DNA of 64,000 bases from RBG-16-42-24 sp964396785 (GCA_964396785.1 CAYNFU010000002.1:1-64000), one strand, 5' to 3'; counted from the stretch's first letter, positions 44,212-52,669 are shown. Notes: generated by a model from the sequence alone, not told the origin. A program made the numbers and translations.

Positions 44212-44886
44212 ATGGCAATTTTAGACCTTCTTTTCCCCAAATCCTGCCTTGGCTGCGGCAGAGGCGGTAGATATATATGTAATTATTGCATTGAGAAAGT
44301 GAAAGTCCCACTTTGGATATGCCCGGAATGCTTCAGACCCTCAACCTCCGGGAAGACCCATGCAAATTGTCTAAAGGGAGAAGGTCTTAATGGTCACATT
44401 TCACTATGGAATTATGAAGGGGTCATAAGAAGAGCAATTTTGACCCTCAAATATAAGCATGCTCGGGAAGTTGCCAAAGAGCTTTCTGGGTATGCAGCCC
44501 GTCAACTTCTAAAAAGAAAAACCATAATTAATAAACCCATTTTGGTTCCAATTCCTCTTTTTTGGCTCAGGAAAAACTGGAGAGGTTTTAATCAATCGGA
44601 AGAGATTGGGAAAGAGCTTGCAAAAAGTCTAGACTGGAGATTTGAACCTAATATCTTAGTTAGGAAACAGTTGAAAGTTCCCCAGACTGAACTTAAAAGG
44701 GAGGAAAGACTTTCAAATGTTCGGGGTGTTTTTTCCCTTAATCCCAAATTTTCATCCTCTTTAACTAAGAATTCATATATTCTTTTTGACGACGTCTGGA
44801 CAACGGGCTCAACTCTCAAAGAAGCAGCGAGTGTACTAAAAAGAAACGGAGCCAAAAGTGTTCTGGCACTAACGCTTACGGGATGA
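44212..44886 (+). CDS. comF: ComF family phosphoribosyltransferase-like protein
   Basis: A 224-aa ComF/GntX-type protein. An N-terminal zinc finger (CLGCG..CNYC..CPEC) and a double-zinc-ribbon segment precede a type I phosphoribosyltransferase fold with the PRPP loop YILFDDVWTTGSTLKEAAS. The RGFNQSEEIGKELAKSL segment is typical of ComF. ComF is needed for transformation in several bacteria, where it helps bring in single-stranded DNA; CPR cells often keep competence genes for nucleotide scavenging (inference). No other com gene is adjacent. Confidence 0.88.
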   Translation: MAILDLLFPKSCLGCGRGGRYICNYCIEKVKVPLWICPECFRPSTSGKTHANCLKGEGLNGHISLWNYEGVIRRAILTLKYKHAREVAKELSGYAARQLLKRKTIINKPILVPIPLFWLRKNWRGFNQSEEIGKELAKSLDWRFEPNILVRKQLKVPQTELKREERLSNVRGVFSLNPKFSSSLTKNSYILFDDVWTTGSTLKEAASVLKRNGAKSVLALTLTG

Positions 44887-45357
44887 ATTTTTTAGTAGGT
44901 GCTCAACCGCCAAAATCTCCTTGTCAATATCACTCATGAAATCATAGTCTTTTGCCTCGTGAGCTCCTACCCAAGCGTAATCTATCAAGTCTTTCCCGAG
45001 CTTGACCTTACCTGACTTATACCAAGACCAGTAAGAAAGGGTAACAACAGGGAAGCCATCGGGTCTTACAAATACCAAATCAGTCAGGTAATGAGGAGTA
45101 TCAATTTTTAAACCCACCTCTTCTTTGACTTCCTTTTTTAAAAGCCAGTCGATAATGTTGTACCAGGCATCGGCATTGGACTTTGGGAGGGACCCGTATT
45201 CGCTTTGAACCAGTTTTCCTCCTGGAACTGTCCATCTGCCGGGGAAAGCTTTCTCCTTAAGGGACCTTCTGGCAATTAAATATTTTCTTTGTCCTTTTGA
45301 GTCTTTCTTAACAATTATGGCAGTGGCAGTGACAAAATGGAGACGTGGGTCAAGCAT
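44869..45357 (-). CDS. Nudix hydrolase
   Basis: A protein of about 162 aa with a Nudix fold: RWTVPGGKL and the catalytic helix KKEVKEEVGL, which keeps the metal-binding glutamates. The Nudix box is stretched, with about 25 residues between the glycine loop and the helix, so substrate range cannot be guessed. The ATG giving MLDPRLHF is used; the longer frame runs through two tRNA genes. The last 18 nt overlap comF convergently. Confidence 0.82.
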   Translation of the reverse strand: MLDPRLHFVTATAIIVKKDSKGQRKYLIARRSLKEKAFPGRWTVPGGKLVQSEYGSLPKSNADAWYNIIDWLLKKEVKEEVGLKIDTPHYLTDLVFVRPDGFPVVTLSYWSWYKSGKVKLGKDLIDYAWVGAHEAKDYDFMSDIDKEILAVEHLLKNSSRKR

Positions 45358-45361
45358 TAGG

Positions 45362-45451
45362 CGGTGAGGGTGGGATTCGAACCCACGGTGACGATTGCTC
45401 GCCACGGAGGTTTTCAAGACCTCTGCACTAGTCCGACTATGCGACCTCACC
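45362..45451 (-). tRNA. tRNA-Ser(UGA)
   Basis: A 90-nt class II tRNA with acceptor GGTGAGG/CCTCACC, anticodon loop CTTGAAA (anticodon TGA), a long variable arm and a GTTCGAATC T-loop. Reads UCA/UCN serine codons. Confidence 0.93.
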
Positions 45452-45452
45452 C

Positions 45453-45540
45453 TGGCGGAGGGTGTGGGAGTCGAACCCACCGGCCGCTTTCGCGACCTCA
45501 GTTTAGCGAACTGATGCCTTAGCCGTTCGGCATACCCTCC
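45453..45540 (-). tRNA. tRNA-Ser(GCU)
   Basis: A class II tRNA with acceptor GGAGGGT/ACCCTCC, anticodon loop TCGCTAA (GCT), a long variable arm and an encoded CCA. Reads AGC/AGU. It lies 1 nt from tRNA-Ser(UGA), probably the same transcript. Confidence 0.93.
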
Positions 45541-45596
45541 AAACTAGCCTCCAATTATATCAGACTTTAGCTTTGGAACGAAACTCAACTTTAAGG

Positions 45597-45602
45597 TATA
45601 AT
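45597..45602 (+). promoter_or_regulatory. -10 element
   Basis: TATAAT 10 nt before the ATG at 45613. Confidence 0.45.
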
Positions 45603-45612
45603 AGTAAACAGT

Positions 45613-46179
45613 ATGCCTGCCGAAGACGAAAAAGAAGGTACTTTAAAAGAAGAGGGTGAAAAAGCCCGTGGGGAGGTTCAACCCGTCGTAGTCAGACAAG
45701 AGCCAGAAAAAGATCTAGTTACTTGGGAAGCACCGGCAAGACCCTTTAAGAGGAGGGATAGGCAGTTTTATATAACCCTCTTTGCCATAGCCGGTATAGT
45801 TGCCTTAGTGCTTGGTTTGGTCGAGGGGGCAATGCCTGTCGTCCTCATTGTTTCCCTGGTCTTTCTTTTCTATGTAATGAATACGGTTGAACCCGGGCAC
45901 GTTGAATATAAAATTACCAATAAGGGGATAAAGGTAGCGGGGAGAAAGACAGAGTGGAGTGTAATGACCAGATTTTGGTTTATGAAGAGATTCGATAGCG
46001 AACTCGTGATTTTTGAAACGCTAGTTTTACCTGGAAGGCTCGAGATTGTCCTCAAGGATGGGATCAAGGACGAAGTCAAAAAAGCTGTCTCCACGTACCT
46101 TGCCGAAGAGGAGGTACCCCCTTCAGCCCTCGACAAGGCGGCAAATTGGTTTGCCAGGAAATTGCCTGGAAATCAGTAA
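45613..46179 (+). CDS. two-helix membrane protein, unknown
   Basis: A 188-aa protein with an acidic N-terminus (about 1-50), two adjacent transmembrane helices (FYITLFAIAGIVALVLGLVE and PVVLIVSLVFLFYVMNTVEP) and a C-terminal beta-rich domain (about 95-165; YKITNKGIKVAGRKTEWSVM, RFDSELVIFETLVLPGRLEI). The layout resembles small bacterial PH-like or YcxB-type membrane proteins, though no motif is decisive. Confidence 0.7.
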   Translation: MPAEDEKEGTLKEEGEKARGEVQPVVVRQEPEKDLVTWEAPARPFKRRDRQFYITLFAIAGIVALVLGLVEGAMPVVLIVSLVFLFYVMNTVEPGHVEYKITNKGIKVAGRKTEWSVMTRFWFMKRFDSELVIFETLVLPGRLEIVLKDGIKDEVKKAVSTYLAEEEVPPSALDKAANWFARKLPGNQ

Positions 46180-46183
46180 TTTT

Positions 46184-46255
46184 GCGCCCGTAGCTTAACG
46201 GATAGAGTAGCGGCTTGCGGAGCCGTTGATCCCAGTTCGACTCTGGGTGGGCGCA
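46184..46255 (+). tRNA. tRNA-Arg(GCG)
   Basis: A 72-nt tRNA with acceptor GCGCCCG/TGGGCGC, anticodon loop TTGCGGA (GCG) and T-arm CCCAG-TTCGACT-CTGGG; CCA not encoded. It reads CGC (CGU if not served by an ICG tRNA). Confidence 0.88.
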
Positions 46256-46314
46256 CCCAAGGTGGGTTCGCATAGTGGCCAATTGCACGAGTTTCGAAAA
46301 CTCGAGGGAGAAAT

Positions 46315-46414
46315 NNNNNNNNNNNNNNNNNNNNNNNNNNNNNNNNNNNNNNNNNNNNNNNNNNNNNNNNNNNNNNNNNNNNNNNNNNNNNNNNNNNNNN
46401 NNNNNNNNNNNNNN
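46315..46414. other. assembly gap (100 N) flanked by identical 55-bp copies
   Basis: 46260-46314 equals 46415-46469. The first copy is a truncated duplicate of the tRNA-Ser(CGA) 5' part. Confidence 0.9.
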
Positions 46415-46415
46415 A

Positions 46416-46500
46416 GGTGGGTTCGCATAGTGGCCAATTGCACGAGTTTCGAAAACTCGAGGGAGAAATCCCTACACAGGTTCAAATCCTGTACCCACCG
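46416..46500 (+). tRNA. tRNA-Ser(CGA)
   Basis: An 85-nt class II tRNA with acceptor GGTGGGT/ACCCACC, anticodon loop TTCGAAA (CGA), variable arm GGGAGAAATCCC and T-loop GTTCAAATC; CCA not encoded. The 54 nt at 46261-46314 are the same gene's 5' part repeated by assembly. Confidence 0.92.
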
Positions 46501-46505
46501 CCGAC

Positions 46506-46949
46506 ATGAATAAAGAACAATCTATATTAATCTCAGGGGCATGCCTTTTTAAAGAAAGTAGGGGCAAGATCTATTGGTTGGTTGTAAAAAATACCGACGA
46601 GGTTGGTTGGGAGATTCCCAAGGCTACAGTGAGAAAAGGAGAGTCATCCGTGAGGGCAATCTTAAGAGTTCTTGGGGAACTCGCAGGAATGAGCGTCAGG
46701 GTTTTAGAAGAGGTGGGGCGGACAAGCTCCTCAGCTTCTGCTAATGGAAGATCCATGTCCCAAAAATTCCTTTATTATCTTTTGATTTTTAAAACCTCAG
46801 CCGGTGAAATCTTGGGGTTTACCGATTTCGAATGGCTAGAACATGGGAAAGCAATTAAGAAGCTTTCTATCAAAAGAGAAAAAGGTATGTTGAAGGAGGC
46901 AAAAGTAGTTTTAAGAACGTGGGAAAAAATACACGGCAAAGCCCGCTAG
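46506..46949 (+). CDS. Nudix-fold protein with degenerate catalytic box
   Basis: A 147-aa protein. It keeps the Nudix framework (IYWLVVKNTDEVGWEIPKAT, then a helix, and LGFTDFEWLEHGKAI as the late strand), but the box reads ATVRKGESSVRAILRVLGEL where GX5EX7REUXEE is expected. The loop glycine is Ala, and two of the three REUXEE glutamates are Val and Leu. It is probably catalytically dead or altered. The next, overlapping gene encodes a Nudix protein with an intact REVKEE helix. Confidence 0.7.
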   Translation: MNKEQSILISGACLFKESRGKIYWLVVKNTDEVGWEIPKATVRKGESSVRAILRVLGELAGMSVRVLEEVGRTSSSASANGRSMSQKFLYYLLIFKTSAGEILGFTDFEWLEHGKAIKKLSIKREKGMLKEAKVVLRTWEKIHGKAR

Positions 46950-47446
46950 TCAGAGAGTTTGCCGCAGGAGGCGTCGTTTTTAAAAAGGATAAAGGAAAAA
47001 TTTTGTGGTTGGTGACAAAAGGAACTCCGGGTCCAAGCTTTCCAGACAATATTTGGAGATTACCCAAAGGTTGGCTGGACGATGAAGACGAGAAAACTCC
47101 TGGGCCACTCGCTAAAGGAAAACGTAAGGCTACCCAAGAAGAAATAGAAGAGGCCGCCTTAAGGGAGGTGAAAGAAGAAGGTGGAGTCGAGGCGAAAGTT
47201 ATATTTAAGCTCGGTACCGAAAAATACTTCATTAATATAAAAGGCGAGAGAATACTAAAATTTGTAACCTTTTTCCTTATGGAGTGGGTGCGGGACTTAC
47301 CCGAAGGATTCGGTTGGGAGACCCAAGAAGTCGCTTGGCTAGAATTTGAAGAGGCGGAAAGAAAACTCTCTTATAAAAGGGAAAAAGATATTCTTGCTAA
47401 GGCAAGTACAAGGCTTAATCAGGGAATTCAGGGAAATTTGGTATAA
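46919..47446 (+). CDS. Nudix hydrolase
   Basis: A 175-aa protein with Nudix signature IWRLPKGWLDD, an inserted Lys/Pro-rich loop of about 20 residues, then the catalytic helix AALREVKEEGGVEAKV with the full REVKEE set. The GTG start overlaps the degenerate Nudix gene by 31 nt, so the two are coupled. The substrate is unknown; IWRLPKG followed by a long helix is common in ADP-ribose/diadenosine-type enzymes (inference). Confidence 0.8.
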   Translation: MGKNTRQSPLVREFAAGGVVFKKDKGKILWLVTKGTPGPSFPDNIWRLPKGWLDDEDEKTPGPLAKGKRKATQEEIEEAALREVKEEGGVEAKVIFKLGTEKYFINIKGERILKFVTFFLMEWVRDLPEGFGWETQEVAWLEFEEAERKLSYKREKDILAKASTRLNQGIQGNLV

Positions 47447-47447
47447 T
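47442..47447 (+). promoter_or_regulatory. extended -10 for tRNA-Ser(GGA)
   Basis: TTGGTATAAT overlapping the Nudix stop codon region, 11 nt before the mature tRNA. Confidence 0.5.
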
Positions 47448-47458
47448 TTAGGCCTCGT

Positions 47459-47542
47459 GGTGGGGTGGCCGAGCGGTTCAAGGCGTACGATTGGAAATCG
47501 TATGTGCGAAAGCACGCGCAGGTTCGAATCCTGTCCCCACCG
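47459..47542 (+). tRNA. tRNA-Ser(GGA)
   Basis: A class II tRNA with acceptor GGTGGGG/CCCCACC, anticodon loop TTGGAAA (GGA), variable arm GTGCGAAAGCAC and T-loop GTTCGAATC. Reads UCC/UCU. Confidence 0.93.
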
Positions 47543-47586
47543 CCGACTGAATTTACAAACTCTCCTTTGAGAATTAGTATTTGGGT

Positions 47587-49202
47587 ATGATAATCTTCCT
47601 ATCCGTTCTCACATTTTTCCTCTTTTTCCTAAAAGGTATTGTTCTTCTTGACCCGGATTTTGGTTGGCACTTGAGGTTGGGAGAAATAATTACTTCCTCC
47701 GGAATTCCTGCGACAGACCCTCTTTCTTATACAATGCCTAGTTTCCCTTATATAGATATTCAGTGGCTTACCAACGTCTTTTTTAAGGTTTTCTATCCCC
47801 TAGTCGGCACGGGCGGTCTATCCCTTATCTATTCTTTGGTCGCCTTCTTAACTTTATTTTTAATATTCAAAAATAAAGGCAAAAAGCTTTTTTGGGAGGT
47901 TCCTTTCGTTTTTGCAGCCTCGATTTTATTTGGGTACTTCGGAGTTCGCCCCCAGGTTTCTTCCTGGCTTCTCTGGGCCATCTTTCTTGCGATAGTTTTA
48001 AATGAGGAAAGGTGGAAAAAGTGGCGCTACCTTCTTCCCGGACTAGTTGTCCTCTGGGTCAATCTGCACGGAAGTTTTGCCTTAAGTATCGTGACGCTTT
48101 TAATACTTACGGCGGTTAGACTCTGGCAAAGGAAACTAAAGTTGGACTTAATTTTAGTACTGATAATAAGCATTTTGGCGTCGTTTATAAACCCCTACGG
48201 AGTCAGAATTTGGCACGAAGTCTGGCTCCAGGTTTCAGACGCCTCTTTAAGATGGAAAATACTTGAATGGCAACCAGCCCTTTTCTCATTCAACCTGCCG
48301 TTTATTAGTTTTTTAGCCATAAGCCTCACCCTGGTTTGGATTAATAGGAAACGCTTTAGACTTGAAGAACTAGTTCTTTTTGCTTTCTTTCTTTTTCAAG
48401 GCTTGGGGAGTGTTCGCCACGTACCTTTATGGGTAATTCTCTCGCTTCCGATGACAATCGCCGCCTTTACCTATACTCTGGATAGGGTCAAAAAGATTCG
48501 ATTTGCTAAGGAAAGATTTAGAAAGCTATATCGCTNNNNNNNNNNNNNNNNNNNNNNNNNNNNNNNNNNNNNNNNNNNNNNNNNNNNNNNNNNNNNNNNN
48601 NNNNNNNNNNNNNNNNNNNNNNNNNNNNNNNNNNNGATAGGGTCAAAAAGATTCGATTTGCTAAGGAAAGATTTAGAAAGCTATATCGCTGGGCCCTTTA
48701 TGGTTCACTAGTAATTGCGCTCTCCCAATTTATTTTGGGATTTAACGGAGCAAAGGTTTTAAGTGAGGGGGAGTTCTACCCGAGAGAGGCTACAGTATTT
48801 CTTGAAAAAAATCTTCCTTCCGGTCAAATCTTTTCAGAGTACGGCTGGGGAGGTTATTTGAGTTGGAAATTGCCCCAAAAGAAGGTTTTTATCGACGGAA
48901 GGATGCCGTCCTGGCGCTATAAAGAAAACCCTTCCGGGGAGAGCGGCTACATAATGAAAGAGTATGTTGATATGCTTTCCGACAAGGTAAGCTACAAAGA
49001 AGTTTTCGAAAAATACGGAGTAGAAGTTGTACTTTGGCCTCAAAAAAGAAAGGCAAGGTTTCTGGATGCCCTTTCCCAAAAAATAGAAGAATTGTTATTC
49101 AAAAAAGAGATTCCTTTTGATTTAACCATTGAGCTCGAAAAGGACGGCTGGAAGAGGGTCTATGAAGATAATACTTCACAAATTTTTGTTACGCCTAGAT
49201 GA
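47587..49202 (+). CDS. polytopic glycosyltransferase-like membrane protein (split by assembly gap)
   Basis: Collapsing the 100 Ns and duplicated 55 bp joins two frames into one of 487 codons. It has about nine hydrophobic helices up to residue 330, starting FFLFFLKGIVLLDPDFGWHLRLGE, and a C-terminal extracytoplasmic domain (FSEYGWGGYLSWKLPQKKVF, IDGRMPSWRY, VVLWPQKRK). The DPDFGWHL motif in the first loop with later helices resembles GT-C-type or YfhO-like membrane glycosyltransferases, where an acidic first-loop residue is catalytic. The donor and acceptor are unknown. ATG at 47587 preferred over TTG at 47581. Confidence 0.75.
48536..48635. other. assembly gap (100 N) flanked by identical 55-bp copies
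   Basis: 48481-48535 equals 48636-48690; merging restores one continuous gene. Confidence 0.9.
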
Positions 49203-49229
49203 TTTTGAGCTTTTGTAGGGAATGATTGG

Positions 49230-49235
49230 TATAAT
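49230..49235 (+). promoter_or_regulatory. extended -10 for dnaG-rpoD
   Basis: TTGGTATAAT, 8 nt before the dnaG ATG. Confidence 0.55.
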
Positions 49236-49243
49236 GGGCCCAA

Positions 49244-51046
49244 ATGGCTGACCAAGTTGACGAGGTTAAACAAAAAACCGATATCGTTTCTTTAATAGGC
49301 GAATACGTCCAGCTTAAAAAGGCTGGCAGAAATTATAAAGCACTTTGTCCATTCCATGGCGAAAAAACTCCTTCCTTCATGGTTTCCCCCGAACTCCAAA
49401 TTTATAAGTGCTTCGGATGTTCTGAGGTTGGGGACGCATTCACTTTCTTGGAAAAGTACGAGGGGATGGATTTTGGAGAGGCTTTAAGATTTTTGGCAGA
49501 TCGAGCCGGAATTAAACTCGTTGCACTAAGGCCCGGCGAGCAGGGAGAAAAAGAAAGGCTCCTTGAGATAAATAACTTGGCGTCCAAATTCTATCACTAT
49601 ATCTTGGTTAGCCACCCAAAAGGAAAATTGGCCTACAATTATCTTACCCGCGAGAGGGGTCTTAAAGCCCAAACAATTGAAGCTTTTCAGATAGGATTTT
49701 CCCCGGATGTACCCGGTGTAATCAGAAAATTTCTGGTTGAGAAGAAGAAATTTGCAGACAGGGAGCTTGAAAGGGTCGGATTAAGCATTCCCGGGAGAGC
49801 GGGCTTGGATAGATTTAGGGGAAGAATAATTTTCCCTTTACAAGATCATAGAGGTAACATAGTTGGCTTTGCGGGACGAGTTATGCCTGGCACAAGGGAG
49901 GATCTAGCAAAATATATTAACTCTCCAGATACCCCCATATACCACAAAAGCAGGGTTCTTTATGGACTTTCTTTGGCAAAAGAGAGGATTAAAGAGAAAA
50001 AGACTGCAATAGTTGTAGAGGGGGAACTCGATATGATTTCTTCGTATCAGGCAGGGATTCAAAACACCGTTGCAATTAAAGGTTCAGCCCTTACCGAAGA
50101 ACAAGTAAGACTTCTTGCTAGATTCTGCCAAAAAATGATACTGGCACTTGACGCAGATTTTGCGGGTGACACTGCGGCGAGACGTGGAATTGCTGTTGCT
50201 CAGACCCATGGGTTTGAGATTAAGGTAGCCAGACTTGGGGATTATAAGGACCCCGACGAAGCCGCTCAAAAGGCCATCGGGGAATATAAAAAAGCTCTTA
50301 TTGGAGCAGTTGGGGTTTGGGATTTTCTGATTGAGTCGGTTTTTTCCCGCTTGGGAGGGGAAAGTGGCGAGGCAAAGCGTAAAGTAAGCCAGGAAATTAC
50401 CCCAATTCTGGCGAGCATTCCCGACAAAATTGTTCAGGCCCACTATGTAGAGAAAGTAGCCAAAAAACTTTCAGTTCCCACAGACGCTGTTGAAGCCGAA
50501 ATTGAAGCCCTTCTTGCCAGAAAAGAAAGTGACGAACCCAAAGTTCAAATTCCCAAGGCACCCGAGGTAAGAGGAATTCGAGAAATTACCGAAGAGAGGC
50601 TTCTCACCCTTTACTTTCAGAAGGACCCCAAGCTCCTTTTAGAAAAAGAGGTAATTTCATTAATAGAAACTTCCTTAGCCAAGAGAATTTTGGAGGAGCT
50701 CGGGGAGTATTTTGGAAAAAAATCTAAATTCGACCTTTCGGAATTTTCAAACAGACTTCCTAAGGAATTATCCGAAGGATTTGCTGCAATAATTTTAAGT
50801 GCCGATGAGATTCACTCAGACAAACCCGAAGTACTTGATAGGGAAATAAAAGCCGTAATCTTAAGACTCAAGCTACTTGAAAATAAAGATAAGAGAGAAA
50901 AGATGACCAGGGAGATAAAGGAGCTTGAAGGCAAAGGTGAGAAAAGAAAACTTAAGGAAGCTCAGTCAAAATATGATCGACTAAATGTAAAGCGCACGAG
51001 TCTTGAACAAGGGAAAGATAAAGGTATAATTCTACAGGAGACCTAA
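49244..51046 (+). CDS. dnaG: DNA primase
   Basis: A 600-aa primase that lays RNA primers for replication. The N-terminal CHC2 zinc finger is CPFHGEKTPSF...YKCFGCSEVGDAF (about 35-65). The TOPRIM core (about 245-330) has VVEGELDMISSYQAG and the metal aspartates in LALDADFAGDTAA. The C-terminal ~170 residues form the helicase-interacting helical domain. rpoD follows after 3 nt, the conserved macromolecular-synthesis pair (rpsU absent). Confidence 0.96.
   Translation: MADQVDEVKQKTDIVSLIGEYVQLKKAGRNYKALCPFHGEKTPSFMVSPELQIYKCFGCSEVGDAFTFLEKYEGMDFGEALRFLADRAGIKLVALRPGEQGEKERLLEINNLASKFYHYILVSHPKGKLAYNYLTRERGLKAQTIEAFQIGFSPDVPGVIRKFLVEKKKFADRELERVGLSIPGRAGLDRFRGRIIFPLQDHRGNIVGFAGRVMPGTREDLAKYINSPDTPIYHKSRVLYGLSLAKERIKEKKTAIVVEGELDMISSYQAGIQNTVAIKGSALTEEQVRLLARFCQKMILALDADFAGDTAARRGIAVAQTHGFEIKVARLGDYKDPDEAAQKAIGEYKKALIGAVGVWDFLIESVFSRLGGESGEAKRKVSQEITPILASIPDKIVQAHYVEKVAKKLSVPTDAVEAEIEALLARKESDEPKVQIPKAPEVRGIREITEERLLTLYFQKDPKLLLEKEVISLIETSLAKRILEELGEYFGKKSKFDLSEFSNRLPKELSEGFAAIILSADEIHSDKPEVLDREIKAVILRLKLLENKDKREKMTREIKELEGKGEKRKLKEAQSKYDRLNVKRTSLEQGKDKGIILQET
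51025..51030 (+). promoter_or_regulatory. internal -10 for rpoD
   Basis: TATAAT lies within the last codons of dnaG, 19 nt before the rpoD ATG, with a Shine-Dalgarno AGGAG at about 51036-51040. rpoD can therefore be expressed apart from dnaG. Confidence 0.5.
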
Positions 51047-51049
51047 AAT

Positions 51050-52129
51050 ATGGAAAAGAAGGCGGTTGAGGTATTGGTTAAAAAGGGTCGTGAGCAAGGG
51101 TTTCTAACCCAGGAGGAGATATTGGAAGTATTTCCCGATGCCGAAAAAAGGGTGGATGAGCTCGATAATTTCTATGGAAAGCTAATTACCGAAAACATCG
51201 ACGTATTTGAATCGGTTACACCGGATGAGACAGAAAGCGGAGAAAAAGAACAAGAAAAACTCGAGCGGGAAATCGAAATTCTTACAAAACTCGGCGGTGC
51301 AGAGTCCACTGACCCCGTCCGCCAATACTTAAGGGAAATTGGGCGTGTTCCACTCCTTTCTGCTGAGGATGAAGTCGAGCTTGCCAAAAGATACGAAAAA
51401 GTCGACAAAAGGGCCAAGGACAAACTCACCGAATCAAACTTAAGACTAGTTGTTTCTATTGCCAAGAAGTATATAGGACGAGGTCTTTCACTACTTGACC
51501 TTATACAGGAAGGAAACCAGGGCCTAATTCGAGCAGTTGAGAAGTATGACTGGCGAAAGGGATTTAAATTCTCAACCTACGCAACTTGGTGGATAAGGCA
51601 GGCAATAACGAGAGCCATTGCGGACCAAGCAAGAACAATACGAATTCCGGTCCACATGGTTGAGACCATTAATAAACTTTATAGAACTTCAAGAAAGCTT
51701 ATGCAGGACCTTGGCCGAGAACCCACCCCTGAGGAAATTGGAGACCAGCTGGACTTGGACGCAGACCGCGTACGAGAAATATTTAAAATTGCTCAAGAGG
51801 TAACCTCTCTTGAGGCACCCGTTGGGGAAGACCAGGAAAGCATTTTGGGAGACTTTATACCTGACGAGCGGGAACTTTCTCCAATCGACCAGGCCTCAAA
51901 ACAACTCTTAAAAGACCATCTGGACGAGGTCCTATCGACCCTCTCAGATAGGGAAGCCAGGGTATTAAAGCTTAGATTTGGACTAGAAGGAAATAAACAA
52001 ATGACACTTGAAGAAGTAGGTAGAGTTTTTGGAGTAACAAGAGAAAGAATTAGACAAATTGAAGCAAAAGCATTAAGAAAATTAAAACATCCATCTCGCA
52101 GGAAAAAACTCCAGGATTATTTAGATTGA
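51050..52129 (+). CDS. rpoD: RNA polymerase sigma factor RpoD (sigma-70)
   Basis: A 359-aa primary sigma factor. Region 1.2 is at DPVRQYLREIGRVPLLSAED, region 2 at NLRLVVSIAKKYIGRGLSLL with the -10-reading FSTYATWWIRQAITRAIADQ, region 3 at about 220-270, and region 4.2, which reads the -35 box, ends at VTRERIRQIEAKALRKLKHP. Region 1.1 is short. The intact -10-reading region agrees with the strict TATAAT boxes seen throughout the window. Confidence 0.97.
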   Translation: MEKKAVEVLVKKGREQGFLTQEEILEVFPDAEKRVDELDNFYGKLITENIDVFESVTPDETESGEKEQEKLEREIEILTKLGGAESTDPVRQYLREIGRVPLLSAEDEVELAKRYEKVDKRAKDKLTESNLRLVVSIAKKYIGRGLSLLDLIQEGNQGLIRAVEKYDWRKGFKFSTYATWWIRQAITRAIADQARTIRIPVHMVETINKLYRTSRKLMQDLGREPTPEEIGDQLDLDADRVREIFKIAQEVTSLEAPVGEDQESILGDFIPDERELSPIDQASKQLLKDHLDEVLSTLSDREARVLKLRFGLEGNKQMTLEEVGRVFGVTRERIRQIEAKALRKLKHPSRRKKLQDYLD

Positions 52130-52142
52130 TATACTCTTCTGG

Positions 52143-52148
52143 TATAAT
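52143..52148 (+). promoter_or_regulatory. extended -10 for tRNA-Asn
   Basis: CTGGTATAAT, 18 nt before the mature tRNA 5' end. Confidence 0.5.
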
Positions 52149-52166
52149 AGTGAAGCTAAATTATAT

Positions 52167-52241
52167 TCCTCGGTAGCTCAGCGGTAGAGCGGTCCCCTGT
52201 TAAGGGAAAGGTCGCAGGTTCAAATCCTGCCCGAGGAGCCA
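52167..52241 (+). tRNA. tRNA-Asn(GUU)
   Basis: A 75-nt tRNA including encoded CCA: acceptor TCCTCGG/CCGAGGA, anticodon loop CTGTTAA (GTT), T-loop GTTCAAATC. The 3' end (from GAGCCA) starts a 17-bp sequence that recurs at 54398, beyond the accessory block. Confidence 0.95.
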
Positions 52242-52252
52242 CGGTTTTTAGC
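52236..52252 (+). repeat. 17-bp direct repeat, copy at tRNA-Asn 3' end
   Basis: GAGCCACGGTTTTTAGC spans the last six tRNA bases and 11 flanking bases; an identical copy in the same orientation lies at 54398-54414. tRNA 3' ends are favoured integration targets, so this pair could be attachment-site-like. Confidence 0.6.
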
Positions 52253-52318
52253 TTCCCAACTGAACTTTATAGATATTCTTGATTAATTCAATTTAAGAGG
52301 TAGACTTATCCAAGTGAT

Positions 52319-52669
52319 ATGCCTAGAGAAGTCGACACAGAAGCCTTAGCTCGCAGGCGAACCTTTATTCCTTTAATACTAAATAGGGCAGCATTGGGCA
52401 CAGCTGAATATGTTTTTGCTGTGATGGAATCTGTCGACAGTGAGCCAAATCATGTCGCTTATGTCCCTAGAAAAGATATTAGAGTTAGAGAGCAGCCGAT
52501 TACGGGAGACGAATTTCATGCTACTTTAGAAGTAGATATTGTCGAGGACCACGGGCGTTATTATCTTGTGGAGACAGAAAGAGAAGGGGGTTCTAAGGTC
52601 AGATTTAAAGTTAATAAGGAACAAGGCAAAGTTGAGCCCTTTCGCCACAGAGCTATATTTGAAAGTTAA
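52319..52669 (+). CDS. hypothetical protein in accessory block
   Basis: A 116-aa soluble protein, unknown. It has an Arg-rich N-terminal helix (EVDTEALARRRTFIPLILNR) and a beta-rich remainder (AEYVFAVMESVDSEPNHVAY, ATLEVDIVEDHGRYYLVETE, VRFKVNKEQGKVEPF). It is the first gene after tRNA-Asn, within the segment bounded by the 17-bp repeats. Codon content is like its neighbours. Confidence 0.65.
   Translation: MPREVDTEALARRRTFIPLILNRAALGTAEYVFAVMESVDSEPNHVAYVPRKDIRVREQPITGDEFHATLEVDIVEDHGRYYLVETEREGGSKVRFKVNKEQGKVEPFRHRAIFES

Noticed and set aside
45358..45480. Longer N-terminus of the Nudix gene at 44869
   Set aside because: The extra 41 codons translate tRNA-Ser(UGA) and the 3' end of tRNA-Ser(GCU); the ATG at 45357 gives a normal Nudix start.
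46195..46513. ORFs on both strands around the 46.3-kb gap
   Set aside because: They cover tRNA-Arg and tRNA-Ser(CGA) and the N run; the tRNA folds account for the sequence.
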